NCBI GenBank assembly: GCA_964520655.1 | Contig: CAZFNI010000016.1 | Coordinates: 1 to 53,120 of the forward strand | Reading direction: 5' to 3' | Source of the DNA: JACQQW01 sp964520655 | GTDB taxonomy: Bacteria > Omnitrophota > Gorgyraeia > Zapsychrales > Fredricksoniimonadaceae | DNA: 53,120 nucleotides | Shown: in pieces, positions 15,703 to 23,615 of the stretch | How positions within the stretch are numbered: position 1 is the first letter of the stretch | Layout: the number at the start of each line of letters is the position of its first letter | Notes under the pieces: model-generated | Told to the model about the DNA's origin: nothing | Database searches by the model: none | The model's input: the letters and a program-made list of their open reading frames with translations, nothing else | Position numbers and translations under genes: made by a program

Positions 15703-18114
15703 TTAAATATCCAAATTCTTGACTTCATGCGCGAATGTCTCAATGAACGCGCGCCGGGGCGCCACTTCATCCCCCATGAGCATGGCAAACGTCTTATCCA
15801 CCTCGACCGCATCCTCCAAGGTGACCTTGAGGATCGTGCGGCGTTCGGGGTCCATGGTGGTGTCCCACAATTGCTGAGGGTTCATTTCCCCAAGACCTTT
15901 GTAGCGCTGGATATGCATGCCTTTTTTCGCGTAGGAACGAACGGTGGTCAAAAGCTCAGCGATCGACATGACATCGTTCTTGCTTTTTTCGTCCTCGATC
16001 GTGAACAACGGCTTTAACAAGTCTTTGGGTTTGGACTTTTCTTTTTTATCCTTCGCCAGCAGCACCTCATCCTCGTTCTTGCGGTCATAGTCCTGCAGGA
16101 ACAGGTCGTGCTTATCCAGACCATCCTGTATCCTCTCTAAATCCTCCGACTCGAAGATCTCCACGTACTGCGCTTCCTCGTCGTTCTTGGTCCACTCGGC
16201 TAATTCTTTGTCATCATAGACATAATCATCTTTGCCGCCGGATTTAACCAAATAGCGGGGCATCTTCTTATTTTTATCATCATACTTTGACACATAATCC
16301 TCGAAAATAATGCCGCGGCGCTTGAATCTTTCCACGATATGCTCTAATTCAACCAATAATTGCAGCACCTCTTTCAGCTGCGCCGGCAAGAAAGTCTTTT
16401 TCCCTTCGATCTTGGTGACTTTAACCCCGTCGGTGCCCAAGTCTAAGATCAGATCGTTCATCTCTTTTTCCGTCTGGATGTATTCTTCGCGTTTACCGCG
16501 GCTGACCTTATATAAAGGAGGCTGGGCGATATACACGAACCCTCCTTCGATCAGCTGGGGCATCTGGCGATAAAGCAGCGTCAGGATCAGGGTGCGGATG
16601 TGTGATCCGTCAACGTCGGCGTCGCACATCAGGATCAATTTATGATAACGTAATTTCTCGATATTAAAGTCTTCGCTCACCCCGGTGCCCATGGCGGTGA
16701 TGATGGTGCGGATCTCTTCATTGGAGAGGATCTTATCCAGGCGCGATTTCTCGACGTTTAAGATCTTTCCTTTGAGCGGCAATATCGCCTGGAACGCGCG
16801 GTTGCGGCCCTGCTTGGCGGAACCGCCGGCAGAATCCCCTTCAACTAAATACAGCTCGCATTGGGACGGGTCTTTTTCAGAACAATCAGCCAATTTCCCC
16901 GGCAATCCCCCGCTGTCCAAGGCTCCTTTGCGGCGGGTCAATTCCCTGGCTTTGCGGGCGGCTTCACGCGCGCGCGCCGCGACGATGGACTTGTCCACGA
17001 TCTTGTTGGCGACCGACGGATTCTCTTCAAAGAATTGCGTCAGGGCTTCAAAGGTTAAGGAGCCGACCAGACCATCAACTTCCGAATTCCCCAACTTGGT
17101 CTTTGTCTGCCCTTCAAATTGCGGGAACGGGATCTTCACTGAAATAACGGCCACCAGCCCTTCGCGGGTATCTTCCCCCGATATCCCCACATCGTCCTTG
17201 AGCAATTTCTTGGACTTCGCATAAGTATTGATCGCGCGGGTCAAGGCCGAACGAAAGCCTGATAAGTGGGTACCGCCCTCGACCGTATTGATGCTGTTGG
17301 CATAAGAGAACACGGTCTCGTTATAGCTGTCGTTATACTGCATCGCCACTTCCACCGTCATCTTGTCTTTTTCCTTCTCAAAATAAAACACCTTGGTGTG
17401 CAGCGGCATCTTATTCTCAGAGAGGTGCTCGACGAAAGAAACGATCCCTCCTTTGAATAAGAACACATTCTCTTTTTGTTTGCCTTCACGCTCATCAACG
17501 AATTTGATCGAGACGCCCTTGTTTAGGAACGCCAGCTCGCGCAGACGCTTGGCTAGAATATCATATGAAAAAATATGTGTTTCTTTGAAGATGGTCCTGT
17601 CTGGCTTAAAGGTGACCTTTGTCCCTCGGCTTTTGGTCTTCCCGATCGTGGTGAGCTTTGAAACGGTCTTGCCCTGCTCAAAGCGCATGTGATAAATGCT
17701 GCCGTCCTGCTTGACCTCCACCTCGAACCATTCGGATAAAGCATTCACGCAGCTGATGCCGACGCCGTGCAGACCGCCGGAAACCGCGTAGGTATCCTTG
17801 TCGAATTTACCGCCGGCATGCAGCACGGTCAAAACGACCTCGACCGCCGGTTTCTTTTCTTTTTCCATCATGCCGACCGGAATACCTCTGCCGTTATCCG
17901 CGACGGAAATGCTTTCATTCTGATGGATGGCGACCTCGATGGCCGTACAGTGCCCGGCCAGGGCTTCGTCGATCGAGTTGTCCACGGCTTCATAGACTAA
18001 ATGATGAAGCCCTCGGCTGAAGGTATCGCCGATATACATCGCCGGACGCATACGTACAGCATCCAAACCTTCGAGAACCGTGATATTACTGGCGTCATAT
18101 TTGTTTTTACTCAT
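15703..18114 (-). CDS. gyrB: DNA gyrase subunit B
   Basis: 803 residues. The GHKL ATPase domain shows EAVDNSIDEALAGHC and DNGRGIPVG. The transducer domain precedes the TOPRIM domain (YLVEGDSAGGSAKQGRNRAF, LMCDADVDGSHIRTL). A charged insertion of about 150 residues sits between TOPRIM and the tail, which ends HIQRYKGLGEMNPQQLW. That makes it E. coli-sized rather than the ~640-residue form. It follows the DciA-like gene by 15 bases. Confidence 0.97.
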   Translation of the reverse strand: MSKNKYDASNITVLEGLDAVRMRPAMYIGDTFSRGLHHLVYEAVDNSIDEALAGHCTAIEVAIHQNESISVADNGRGIPVGMMEKEKKPAVEVVLTVLHAGGKFDKDTYAVSGGLHGVGISCVNALSEWFEVEVKQDGSIYHMRFEQGKTVSKLTTIGKTKSRGTKVTFKPDRTIFKETHIFSYDILAKRLRELAFLNKGVSIKFVDEREGKQKENVFLFKGGIVSFVEHLSENKMPLHTKVFYFEKEKDKMTVEVAMQYNDSYNETVFSYANSINTVEGGTHLSGFRSALTRAINTYAKSKKLLKDDVGISGEDTREGLVAVISVKIPFPQFEGQTKTKLGNSEVDGLVGSLTFEALTQFFEENPSVANKIVDKSIVAARAREAARKARELTRRKGALDSGGLPGKLADCSEKDPSQCELYLVEGDSAGGSAKQGRNRAFQAILPLKGKILNVEKSRLDKILSNEEIRTIITAMGTGVSEDFNIEKLRYHKLILMCDADVDGSHIRTLILTLLYRQMPQLIEGGFVYIAQPPLYKVSRGKREEYIQTEKEMNDLILDLGTDGVKVTKIEGKKTFLPAQLKEVLQLLVELEHIVERFKRRGIIFEDYVSKYDDKNKKMPRYLVKSGGKDDYVYDDKELAEWTKNDEEAQYVEIFESEDLERIQDGLDKHDLFLQDYDRKNEDEVLLAKDKKEKSKPKDLLKPLFTIEDEKSKNDVMSIAELLTTVRSYAKKGMHIQRYKGLGEMNPQQLWDTTMDPERRTILKVTLEDAVEVDKTFAMLMGDEVAPRRAFIETFAHEVKNLDI

Positions 18115-18129
18115 AAGATCCTTATCTGT

Positions 18130-18405
18130 TTAAATTATTTTACCGACCTTAAAATAAATTTTTTCAACACCCGGGAACACCGAACGCACGTGTTTCAGAT
18201 ATTCGCCGCGTTCCATTTCCATCTTGACCCGTCGGGCAGAACAATCCACGTGGACTGTCAGCGTGCCATCCTTAAACGCCACCGCGGATGTTTTTTTCGC
18301 CTCACCGTAATGGCGCTGCCACCACTGTCCAACCTCAGAGGGGGCCTGCGATCCCTTGGATAACGGGGCGATAACGTGTGGAATAATATCTTTAATGCTG
18401 TCCAT
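18130..18405 (-). CDS. DciA-like (DUF721) helicase-loader protein
   Basis: 91 residues. The N-terminal helix region (IIPHVIAPLSKG, GQWWQRHYGE) and the KH-like core (VAFKDGTLTVHVDCSARRV, EYLKHV) match DUF721/DciA, the ancestral loader of the replicative helicase in bacteria lacking DnaC/DnaI. Its place between dnaN and gyrB is the common one for this gene. It is short, with little beyond the core domain. Confidence 0.75.
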   Translation of the reverse strand: MDSIKDIIPHVIAPLSKGSQAPSEVGQWWQRHYGEAKKTSAVAFKDGTLTVHVDCSARRVKMEMERGEYLKHVRSVFPGVEKIYFKVGKII

Positions 18406-18433
18406 TTGGCAATAGTTTAATTGATTTTATTTT

Positions 18434-19522
18434 TTACAGGCGCATCGGCAGGGCTAAATACAAATAATCCCGCAGACGGAAAACACATGGTTTATCCGGC
18501 CCTAAAAATTCCAAATGTATATATTCATCCGTCAGGTTCTTTAGCGCATCAATGAAAAATTGAGGATTAAACCCAACGATAAGTTCTCCTTGTCCATACT
18601 CTACTGCCACCTCTTCCCTTGACTCACCTAAGTCTGGTGTGATCTTGGATATCACCAACTTATCCTTAAAGACCTCAAATTTGATCGCCTGAAAATCCGG
18701 TGTGGATAATAAATTCGCCCGGCGTATCGCCGCTAAAATATCCTGCGTCTTAACCTTCACTTTATGTGGGATCTCTTTAGGGATGACCTGTTTATAATTC
18801 GGGAATTCCCCTTCTATGATGCGTGTGGCGATCAAATTACCATCAATATTGAACAATACTTGATTCGCTGAGGCGATGATCGTACAGTTGCCGGCATCCT
18901 TTAAATTACGATTGATCTCCGCGATCGCTTTAATAGGAATGATAATGTTATAGTCTTTAGGGGCTTGTTGAAGGAGTTTTTTCTCCATCTTAGCTAAACG
19001 GCGACCATCGGTCGCGATCATGCGCGCCATTTCCCCACTGATCTCTAATAATATCCCATTTAACACATATCTAGACTCTTCAAACGATACCGCGAAACTG
19101 GTTGAACGGATCATTTCTTTAAGATCCACTTGTTTGATCAACACCGCATCCTTATCCTTAAACTCCGGGAACTTAGGAAACTCTTCTTTGGGTAGCCCAT
19201 TTAACTTAAATCGGCAATTCGCCCCTTCAATTTCGATCTGATTATTCTTGCGCGCATAAACAACCACTTCCCCGGAAGGTAATTCCCTGACAATATCGCT
19301 AAACTTTTTAGCTGGAATGGTTATTGCGCCTTGTTCAAAGGTATGCACAGGTAATTCACAGGATATCCCAATATCCAGATCGGTCGTATTTAACTTTAAA
19401 ATATCACCTTTTGCCTCCAATAACATGTTGGATAATATAGGAAGCGTTGCTTTAGATGATACAATATTGCTGACAACCTGAATTCCCCCTAATAACTCAT
19501 CTTTATTCAACTTAAATTTCAT
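18434..19522 (-). CDS. dnaN: DNA polymerase III beta sliding clamp
   Basis: 362 residues from ATG 19522. AAGGA is spaced 7 bases from this ATG, which is better than the GTG two codons earlier. Three clamp folds are recognisable, with LPILSNMLLEAKGD near the N-terminus, ATDGRRLAKMEKKL mid-protein and the C-terminal LYLALPMRL. The protein forms the dimeric ring that tethers the polymerase. It follows dnaA across an AT-rich 178-base gap that contains DnaA boxes. Confidence 0.97.
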   Translation of the reverse strand: MKFKLNKDELLGGIQVVSNIVSSKATLPILSNMLLEAKGDILKLNTTDLDIGISCELPVHTFEQGAITIPAKKFSDIVRELPSGEVVVYARKNNQIEIEGANCRFKLNGLPKEEFPKFPEFKDKDAVLIKQVDLKEMIRSTSFAVSFEESRYVLNGILLEISGEMARMIATDGRRLAKMEKKLLQQAPKDYNIIIPIKAIAEINRNLKDAGNCTIIASANQVLFNIDGNLIATRIIEGEFPNYKQVIPKEIPHKVKVKTQDILAAIRRANLLSTPDFQAIKFEVFKDKLVISKITPDLGESREEVAVEYGQGELIVGFNPQFFIDALKNLTDEYIHLEFLGPDKPCVFRLRDYLYLALPMRL

Positions 19523-19589
19523 ATTCACATCCTTGTCTTCTTTTAACTTTTTTAAACTTTTTCAAATAGTCGTTGTCTATAGTAATTCT

Positions 19590-19598
19590 TGTGGATAA
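19590..19598 (-). promoter_or_regulatory. DnaA box
   Basis: TGTGGATAA on the plus strand, a perfect match to TTATCCACA on the minus strand, next to the T-rich segment. Confidence 0.75.
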
Positions 19599-19652
19599 AT
19601 TGAACTAGAGACAAATCTTTTTTATTTTCAATAACTTAGAGCTATTAACAGC

Positions 19653-19661
19653 TGTGGATAA
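19653..19661 (-). promoter_or_regulatory. DnaA box
   Basis: A second perfect TGTGGATAA in the same orientation, 54 bases from the first, preceded by AGC. Confidence 0.75.
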
Positions 19662-19700
19662 GTCTTGAATAAGTTAAGAAATTACTCACAGCTATTCATT

Positions 19701-21029
19701 CTATTCCAGTAACACAAAACACAGATCATCGATCATTTTTTTGATCTCCAGGTCTGTATTCGCCACCGCATCGATCTTTTTAAACGCATGTAAAATGGTG
19801 GTGTGGTCTTTCCCCCCAAACGCGGCCCCAATTTCCGGTAATGAATGATGGGTTAGTTTCCGGGATAGATACATCGCCAATTGCCTGGGTAAAATGATAT
19901 TTTTATGCCTGTTTTTTGTTTTTAAGTCTGCGACCTGTATCTTAAAATAAGAAGCCACCTGGCGCTGCACCATGTCCACACTAATGGTTTTGACCGTTTC
20001 CTTGACCATGTCTTTTAGCACGCTTTTAGCCACCTGCAAGGTGATCGGTTTGTCGTCCAACATGGCATAGGCGACAACGCGGATCATAGCCCCCTCCAAC
20101 TCGCGGATATTTGTTTTTATTTCCGAAGCGATAAAGGACACCACATCATCCGGGACCTTAACCGATTCCAATTCCAGTTTTTTTCGTAAAATAGCGACCC
20201 GGGTCTCATAATCCGGCGGCTGTATATCAGTGATCAATCCCATGGCAAAACGCGATACCAGGCGTTCTTCTAAATTGGCGATCTCTTTAGGCGGACGGTC
20301 GGAACAAATGATGATCTGTTTGCGGTGATCATGCAGCACATTGAACGTATGGAAGAATTCTTCCTGTGTTGATTCTTTTCCGGCGATGAAATGAATGTCG
20401 TCGATGAGTAAGACATCAATGGTCCGGTATTTCTGCCTAAACGCCTCAGCGCTGCGGTGGCGGATGGCATTGATCAATTCATTGGTGAACTGCTCAGAAG
20501 AAACGTAACAAATTTTTAAATGAGGTTGTTTTTGGCTGATCTCCTGGGTGATCGCCTGCATCAAATGTGTTTTCCCCAGACCCACCGGTCCATAGATAAA
20601 GAGCGGATTATAAGAGCGCGCCAAAGATTCAGCAACGGCCTGGGCCGCGGCGAACGCAAATCGGTTGGACGGCCCAACAACAAAATGTTCAAAAGAAAAA
20701 CGCGGATTTAAATGAGAGTTTTTGGACGGGTTATCAAAATGCTGTTCTAAACGGTTGAGTTTTTCGTGAACCGGTTTTTTCAACAGTTCGGCATTGACTT
20801 CAAAATTAACGGGCGTCTCCCCTTGCCCCAAAGACTTGATGCTTTGCTCGATCGTCGTCAGGTAATGTTCAATGATCCAGTTTTTGAAGAATTCATCCGG
20901 CGCCTGGACGGTTATCCCGTTATTTTTCTCTAAAACCGTTAAATTACTAAACCAAGTGTCGTAGGATGTGTCCCCGATCGCTTCTTTGATGGGCTGCTGC
21001 GCTTTTTGCCAGATCTCGATAAGATTCAT
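19701..21029 (-). CDS. dnaA: Chromosomal replication initiator DnaA
   Basis: 442 residues from ATG 21029 (MNLIEIWQKAQQPIKE), the usual domain I beginning. A GTG eight codons earlier lies inside a DnaA box and is rejected. The AAA+ domain has GPVGLGKTHLMQAI, VLLIDDIHFIAGKEST and the sensor region. Domain IV ends with the DnaA-box-binding helix-turn-helix and signature GGKDHTTILHAFKKI. No clear Shine-Dalgarno precedes either start. A promoter and two inverted DnaA boxes lie upstream, consistent with autoregulation. Confidence 0.96.
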   Translation of the reverse strand: MNLIEIWQKAQQPIKEAIGDTSYDTWFSNLTVLEKNNGITVQAPDEFFKNWIIEHYLTTIEQSIKSLGQGETPVNFEVNAELLKKPVHEKLNRLEQHFDNPSKNSHLNPRFSFEHFVVGPSNRFAFAAAQAVAESLARSYNPLFIYGPVGLGKTHLMQAITQEISQKQPHLKICYVSSEQFTNELINAIRHRSAEAFRQKYRTIDVLLIDDIHFIAGKESTQEEFFHTFNVLHDHRKQIIICSDRPPKEIANLEERLVSRFAMGLITDIQPPDYETRVAILRKKLELESVKVPDDVVSFIASEIKTNIRELEGAMIRVVAYAMLDDKPITLQVAKSVLKDMVKETVKTISVDMVQRQVASYFKIQVADLKTKNRHKNIILPRQLAMYLSRKLTHHSLPEIGAAFGGKDHTTILHAFKKIDAVANTDLEIKKMIDDLCFVLLE

Positions 21030-21045
21030 ATTGGTCGTGCACAGG

Positions 21046-21065
21046 TTATCCACAGCTGTGGATTG
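21046..21065. promoter_or_regulatory. Inverted DnaA-box pair in the dnaA leader
   Basis: TTATCCACA (21046-21054) and the opposed near-match TGTGGATTG (21057-21065) are separated by 2 bases. Together they contain the 16-base palindrome ATCCACAGCTGTGGAT (21048-21063). The site lies between the dnaA promoter and its start codon. It could block transcription when DnaA binds, and it could also fold as a hairpin in the mRNA leader. Confidence 0.65.
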
Positions 21066-21117
21066 TCTCGACGGATACAGAGGGTGATTTTTCCCGTTTC
21101 CCGCATTTTAGGAGGTC

Positions 21118-21145
21118 ATTATAACAAACAAAAAGGCCATTGCAA
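21118..21145 (-). promoter_or_regulatory. Promoter of dnaA
   Basis: On the minus strand TTGCAA (21145-21140), 16 bases and a perfect TATAAT (21123-21118). Transcription would start near 21111 and give a leader of about 80 bases that contains the DnaA boxes. The -35/spacer overlaps the hairpin at 21130-21159. Confidence 0.65.
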
Positions 21146-21159
21146 CCATTTTTATGGCC
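21130..21159 (-). terminator. Intrinsic terminator read on the minus strand
   Basis: On the minus strand GGCCAT (21159-21154) and ATGGCC (21140-21135) form a stem with a 13-base loop, followed by TTTTTGTTTG. It would stop a minus-strand transcript arriving from 21.2-21.6 kb before it enters dnaA. The stem is only 6 bp with a large loop, and the plus strand also has a short T-run, so strand and strength are uncertain. Confidence 0.45.
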
Positions 21160-21214
21160 CTTTTAGGCCCTCCGCCTTGTAAAAGGGCTAAGAACCCGCA
21201 GTGACACGTGATGC

Positions 21215-21345
21215 TTCCTTCAAAGACTCGAGCGCCCCCCATCCCCCGCTACAGATGCACATTGATGAAGGCATCGGTTGGGGTTATTCGTTGATTATGT
21301 TGTTGGGGTGGCATCTGGCGGGGGCAGCTCTTGTCTTTGAAGGAA
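21215..21345. repeat. Structured repeat element, copy A
   Basis: Nested perfect stems enclose a variable apical region. The outer stem is TTCCTTCAAAGAC (21215-21227) with GTCTTTGAAGGAA (21333-21345). Inside lie GAGC/GCTC, then CCCCCGC (21243-21249) with GCGGGGG (21318-21324), a TA bulge, and CAGATGC (21252-21258) with GCATCTG (21311-21317). An unpaired CCCCCCA lies on the 5' side. A diverged copy at 52888-53024 keeps these stems through paired substitutions. No reading frame is shared between the copies. Candidate non-coding RNA or hairpin-type repeat; strand not determined. Confidence 0.7.
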
Positions 21346-21600
21346 CATCCCGTATCCCTGCGGTTATCCATACAGCGACGATATATTCTATGCGCATGGA
21401 TGACGCGGGCAGGCTTTATTCTGACCGCACAATGATTGTCCTAATAACTGTATATATTGCCGAAAAGGTGCTGGCTGAAAGGATCGCAGATGTGGTGAGC
21501 GCAGTCCGATATGTGAGCAAACAGGCATAGATAATGCCTGTTGCGCGAGCAGTGAGGACGAAGCGAAGCATATCTGCGATCCTTTCAGCCTCATGGTAAG
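21346..21600. other. Non-coding region with long inverted repeats
   Basis: No gene is supported here. The main structure is GGCTGAAAGGATCGCAGAT (21473-21491) with its perfect complement at 21572-21590, extendable by three pairs including one G-U. It encloses a smaller hairpin at 21520-21528/21534-21542. Upstream, TGCGGT/ACCGCA and ATCCAT/ATGGAT pairs are nested around 21359-21429. With element A and the minus-strand terminator at 21130-21159 this could be one structured transcript of about 470 bases reading toward dnaA. From 21600 to 21684 I see nothing further. Confidence 0.5.
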
Positions 21601-21684
21601 GGGCAAATTCAAACAGACTCCTAAGACCTTTTGTATCAGGCGGTTTTAAGCGTAATTGAAGTGAAATTTAGTGCGCATTATCGC

Positions 21685-21712
21685 TTGACTTAGGGAAGTC
21701 CTGTGTTATAAT
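21685..21712 (+). promoter_or_regulatory. Promoter of rpmH
   Basis: TTGACT (21685-21690), 16 bases and TATAAT (21707-21712). The rpmH ATG begins only 9 bases after the -10, so the transcript would have a leader of at most a few bases. Confidence 0.75.
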
Positions 21713-21721
21713 TTCCAAATT

Positions 21722-21859
21722 ATGAAAAAACATCTAAAGACACCAACAAAAATCGTAGGTAAGAAAAAGCACGGGTTTTTAAAACGCATGGAAACGGCCG
21801 ACGGCCGCGATGTTCTCAAACGTCGTCGAGCAAAGGGCCGCAAAAGAATAGCTTTGTGA
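21722..21859 (+). CDS. rpmH: 50S ribosomal protein L34
   Basis: 45 residues: MKKHLKTPTK, then KKHGFLKRMETADGRDVLKRRRAKGRKRIAL, the L34 pattern of a short, very basic protein with GFLxRMxTxxGRxVLxxRRxKGRxRL. No ribosome-binding site is visible, and the promoter spacing implies a leaderless or near-leaderless mRNA. The stop TGA overlaps the GTG start of yidD (GTGA). In most bacteria rnpA follows rpmH; here it does not. Confidence 0.93.
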   Translation: MKKHLKTPTKIVGKKKHGFLKRMETADGRDVLKRRRAKGRKRIAL

Positions 21860-22068
21860 TAAAATCTTTTATCATTGCGTCTATTAAAACATACCAGCGC
21901 ATCCGGTCTTTATTCGGCATTTCTTGCTGCCGTTTTTATCCCTCTTGTTCGGAATATGCCATACAGGCGGTGGAAAAACACGGTTTTGCCGCAGGATTAC
22001 TGAAATCAGTGATGCGCATTTTTCGTTGTTCTCCCTTATCAGCAGGCGGCTATGATCCGCTAAGGTAA
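21856..22068 (+). CDS. yidD: Membrane protein insertion efficiency factor YidD
   Basis: 70 residues from the GTG at 21856, overlapping the rpmH stop by 4 bases. FGISCCRFYPSCSEYAIQAVEKHG and RCSPLSAGGYDPL are the YidD signatures (CRFxPSCSxYA, RCxPxxxGGxDPV). YidD is a small peripheral protein that aids YidC-dependent insertion. It precedes yidC by 4 bases. Confidence 0.93.
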   Translation: MIKSFIIASIKTYQRIRSLFGISCCRFYPSCSEYAIQAVEKHGFAAGLLKSVMRIFRCSPLSAGGYDPLR

Positions 22069-22072
22069 AACT

Positions 22073-23614
22073 ATGGATAGAAATACAATTCTGGCGTTTA
22101 TTCTTTGTGCGGGCGTATTATTCGGCTATGATGTTATTTTTGTTGCTCCTAAGAGGACACAGGAGCTAAAAAATCAGCAAGTAATTGTGAATAAAGAAGA
22201 TACGTCCAAGATAGTTGCTGCCGCAGTTGAGCCTACAAAAACAGTTGTTTCTCCACCAAAACACTCATTTATTGTTGAAAACAATATTCTTAAATCCACC
22301 AAATCAGCATTTTCTTTAAGTAATGTGGGTGGGGCAATCCACAATGTATTAATTTCTCATGACAAAGAAATGCCCCTTGTCAACATGTTAACGGTGTCGG
22401 GCGTTGAAAATGAAAAATTTCAAGTTAAAAGCTTTGACGCGAACAGGGCGGTATATTTCTATAAAAACGACAGAATGGAAATTAAAAAAACAATTGAATA
22501 TAAAGATGATTATACCATTTTTGTCAGAATGGAAATTAATTCAGACACTGATTTAAAGATAAATCTATTTAATATAGATTTTACCAACAAAAAAATCGAT
22601 CACCAGATAAATGGACTATATGAATATTTTAGTTCCATTGATAATAAGATCGTTCGAAAGAATAATGCTTCAAAATTTGAAGCAAAAGAAAATAAAACAG
22701 TGGCTGGGAATCTCCAGTTTGCCGGGTTTCGCGATCATTTCAATATAGTTGTTATCCATCCTGAGGGAGGGACGAAAACATTTGAAACAAATAAGGTTAC
22801 GGACAGTGAGTTAAATATTGCCCTGGTACCGAATAAGGCGCAAACACATGATTTTACTATATATATCGGGCCTCAAGACACAACCATAATGAAAAAATAT
22901 GGTAAGGGTTTTGAAAAAGCCGTTGCTTTTAGCAGCTTTTGGATACTTAATGTTATTTCTTTTGGAATTTATTACACCATTCCATTTTTACACATGATCT
23001 CGAGAAGTTGGGGCCTGAGCATTATCTTGATCAGTTTGCTTATTTACGCATTGAGTTATCCGCTTACCGTTAAGAGCATGATGTCTATGCGCAAGATGCA
23101 GGCCGTACAGCCCAAGATCAAGGCGTTGCAGGATCGATTCAAAGATGACCCGAATAAACTTAACAGCGAGATCATGGAGATTTACCGTCGGGAGAAGATC
23201 AATCCGTTGGGGGGGTGCCTGCCGTTTTTATTGCAAATGCCACTATTTATTTCTTTGTATCAAGTGTTGTGGCGTTCCTATTATTTCCAAGGCCAAAGCT
23301 TTTTGTGGATCAAAGATCTTTCACTTCCAGACCGTCTATTTATCATGCCATTTTCTATCCCGTTATTAGGCAATGAGTTCAATATTTTGCCGATATTGAT
23401 GGGCATTGTGATGTTCTTTCAACAGAAGGTTACGGCCAAAAATGCTGTGGTCACCGACGAGCAGCAGGTCATGCAGCAAAAAATGATGATGTATTTCTTT
23501 CCGGTCTTTATAGGCTTTATTTTCTATAAATTTGCCAGCGGCTTGTCGCTATATTTTACTGTATTCTATGCATTGTCCACGTGGACGCAGATTAAAATGA
23601 ATAAGAATAAATAA
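22073..23614 (+). CDS. yidC: Membrane protein insertase YidC
   Basis: 513 residues. An N-terminal transmembrane anchor (about 6-24) is followed by a large periplasmic beta domain (~50-280), as in Gram-negative YidC. The conserved insertase core follows with SLLIYALSYPLTVKSMMSMR, MQAVQPKIKALQDRFKDDP, INPLGGCLPFLLQMPLFISL and a last helix near ASGLSLYFTVFYALS. The first two-thirds is more AT-rich than the surrounding genes. It inserts proteins into the inner membrane with or without Sec. Confidence 0.96.
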   Translation: MDRNTILAFILCAGVLFGYDVIFVAPKRTQELKNQQVIVNKEDTSKIVAAAVEPTKTVVSPPKHSFIVENNILKSTKSAFSLSNVGGAIHNVLISHDKEMPLVNMLTVSGVENEKFQVKSFDANRAVYFYKNDRMEIKKTIEYKDDYTIFVRMEINSDTDLKINLFNIDFTNKKIDHQINGLYEYFSSIDNKIVRKNNASKFEAKENKTVAGNLQFAGFRDHFNIVVIHPEGGTKTFETNKVTDSELNIALVPNKAQTHDFTIYIGPQDTTIMKKYGKGFEKAVAFSSFWILNVISFGIYYTIPFLHMISRSWGLSIILISLLIYALSYPLTVKSMMSMRKMQAVQPKIKALQDRFKDDPNKLNSEIMEIYRREKINPLGGCLPFLLQMPLFISLYQVLWRSYYFQGQSFLWIKDLSLPDRLFIMPFSIPLLGNEFNILPILMGIVMFFQQKVTAKNAVVTDEQQVMQQKMMMYFFPVFIGFIFYKFASGLSLYFTVFYALSTWTQIKMNKNK

Positions 23615-23615
23615 T

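Larger units (their letters stand above)
19523..19700. other. oriC: Candidate oriC (dnaA-dnaN intergenic)
   Basis: This 178-base AT-rich gap contains two perfect DnaA boxes in the same orientation (TGTGGATAA at 19590-19598 and 19653-19661). Beside them is a T-rich stretch (about 19536-19563) suited to unwinding. A weak TTCAAT-17-TATAGA promoter for dnaN overlaps the first box on the minus strand. Genes point away on both sides of this region and parS/parAB lie 4 kb away, as at many bacterial origins. Confidence 0.7.

Noticed and set aside
21201..21530. A 109-codon open frame on the plus strand across element A
   Set aside because: The diverged copy at 52.9 kb does not keep the frame (it has a stop), changes are compensatory at the base-pair level, and no ribosome-binding site or family resemblance is present.
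21130..21600. RNase P RNA or tmRNA in the dnaA-rpmH gap
   Set aside because: I could not find the conserved RNase P GAGGAAAGTCC-type core or a tRNA-like tmRNA end on either strand.
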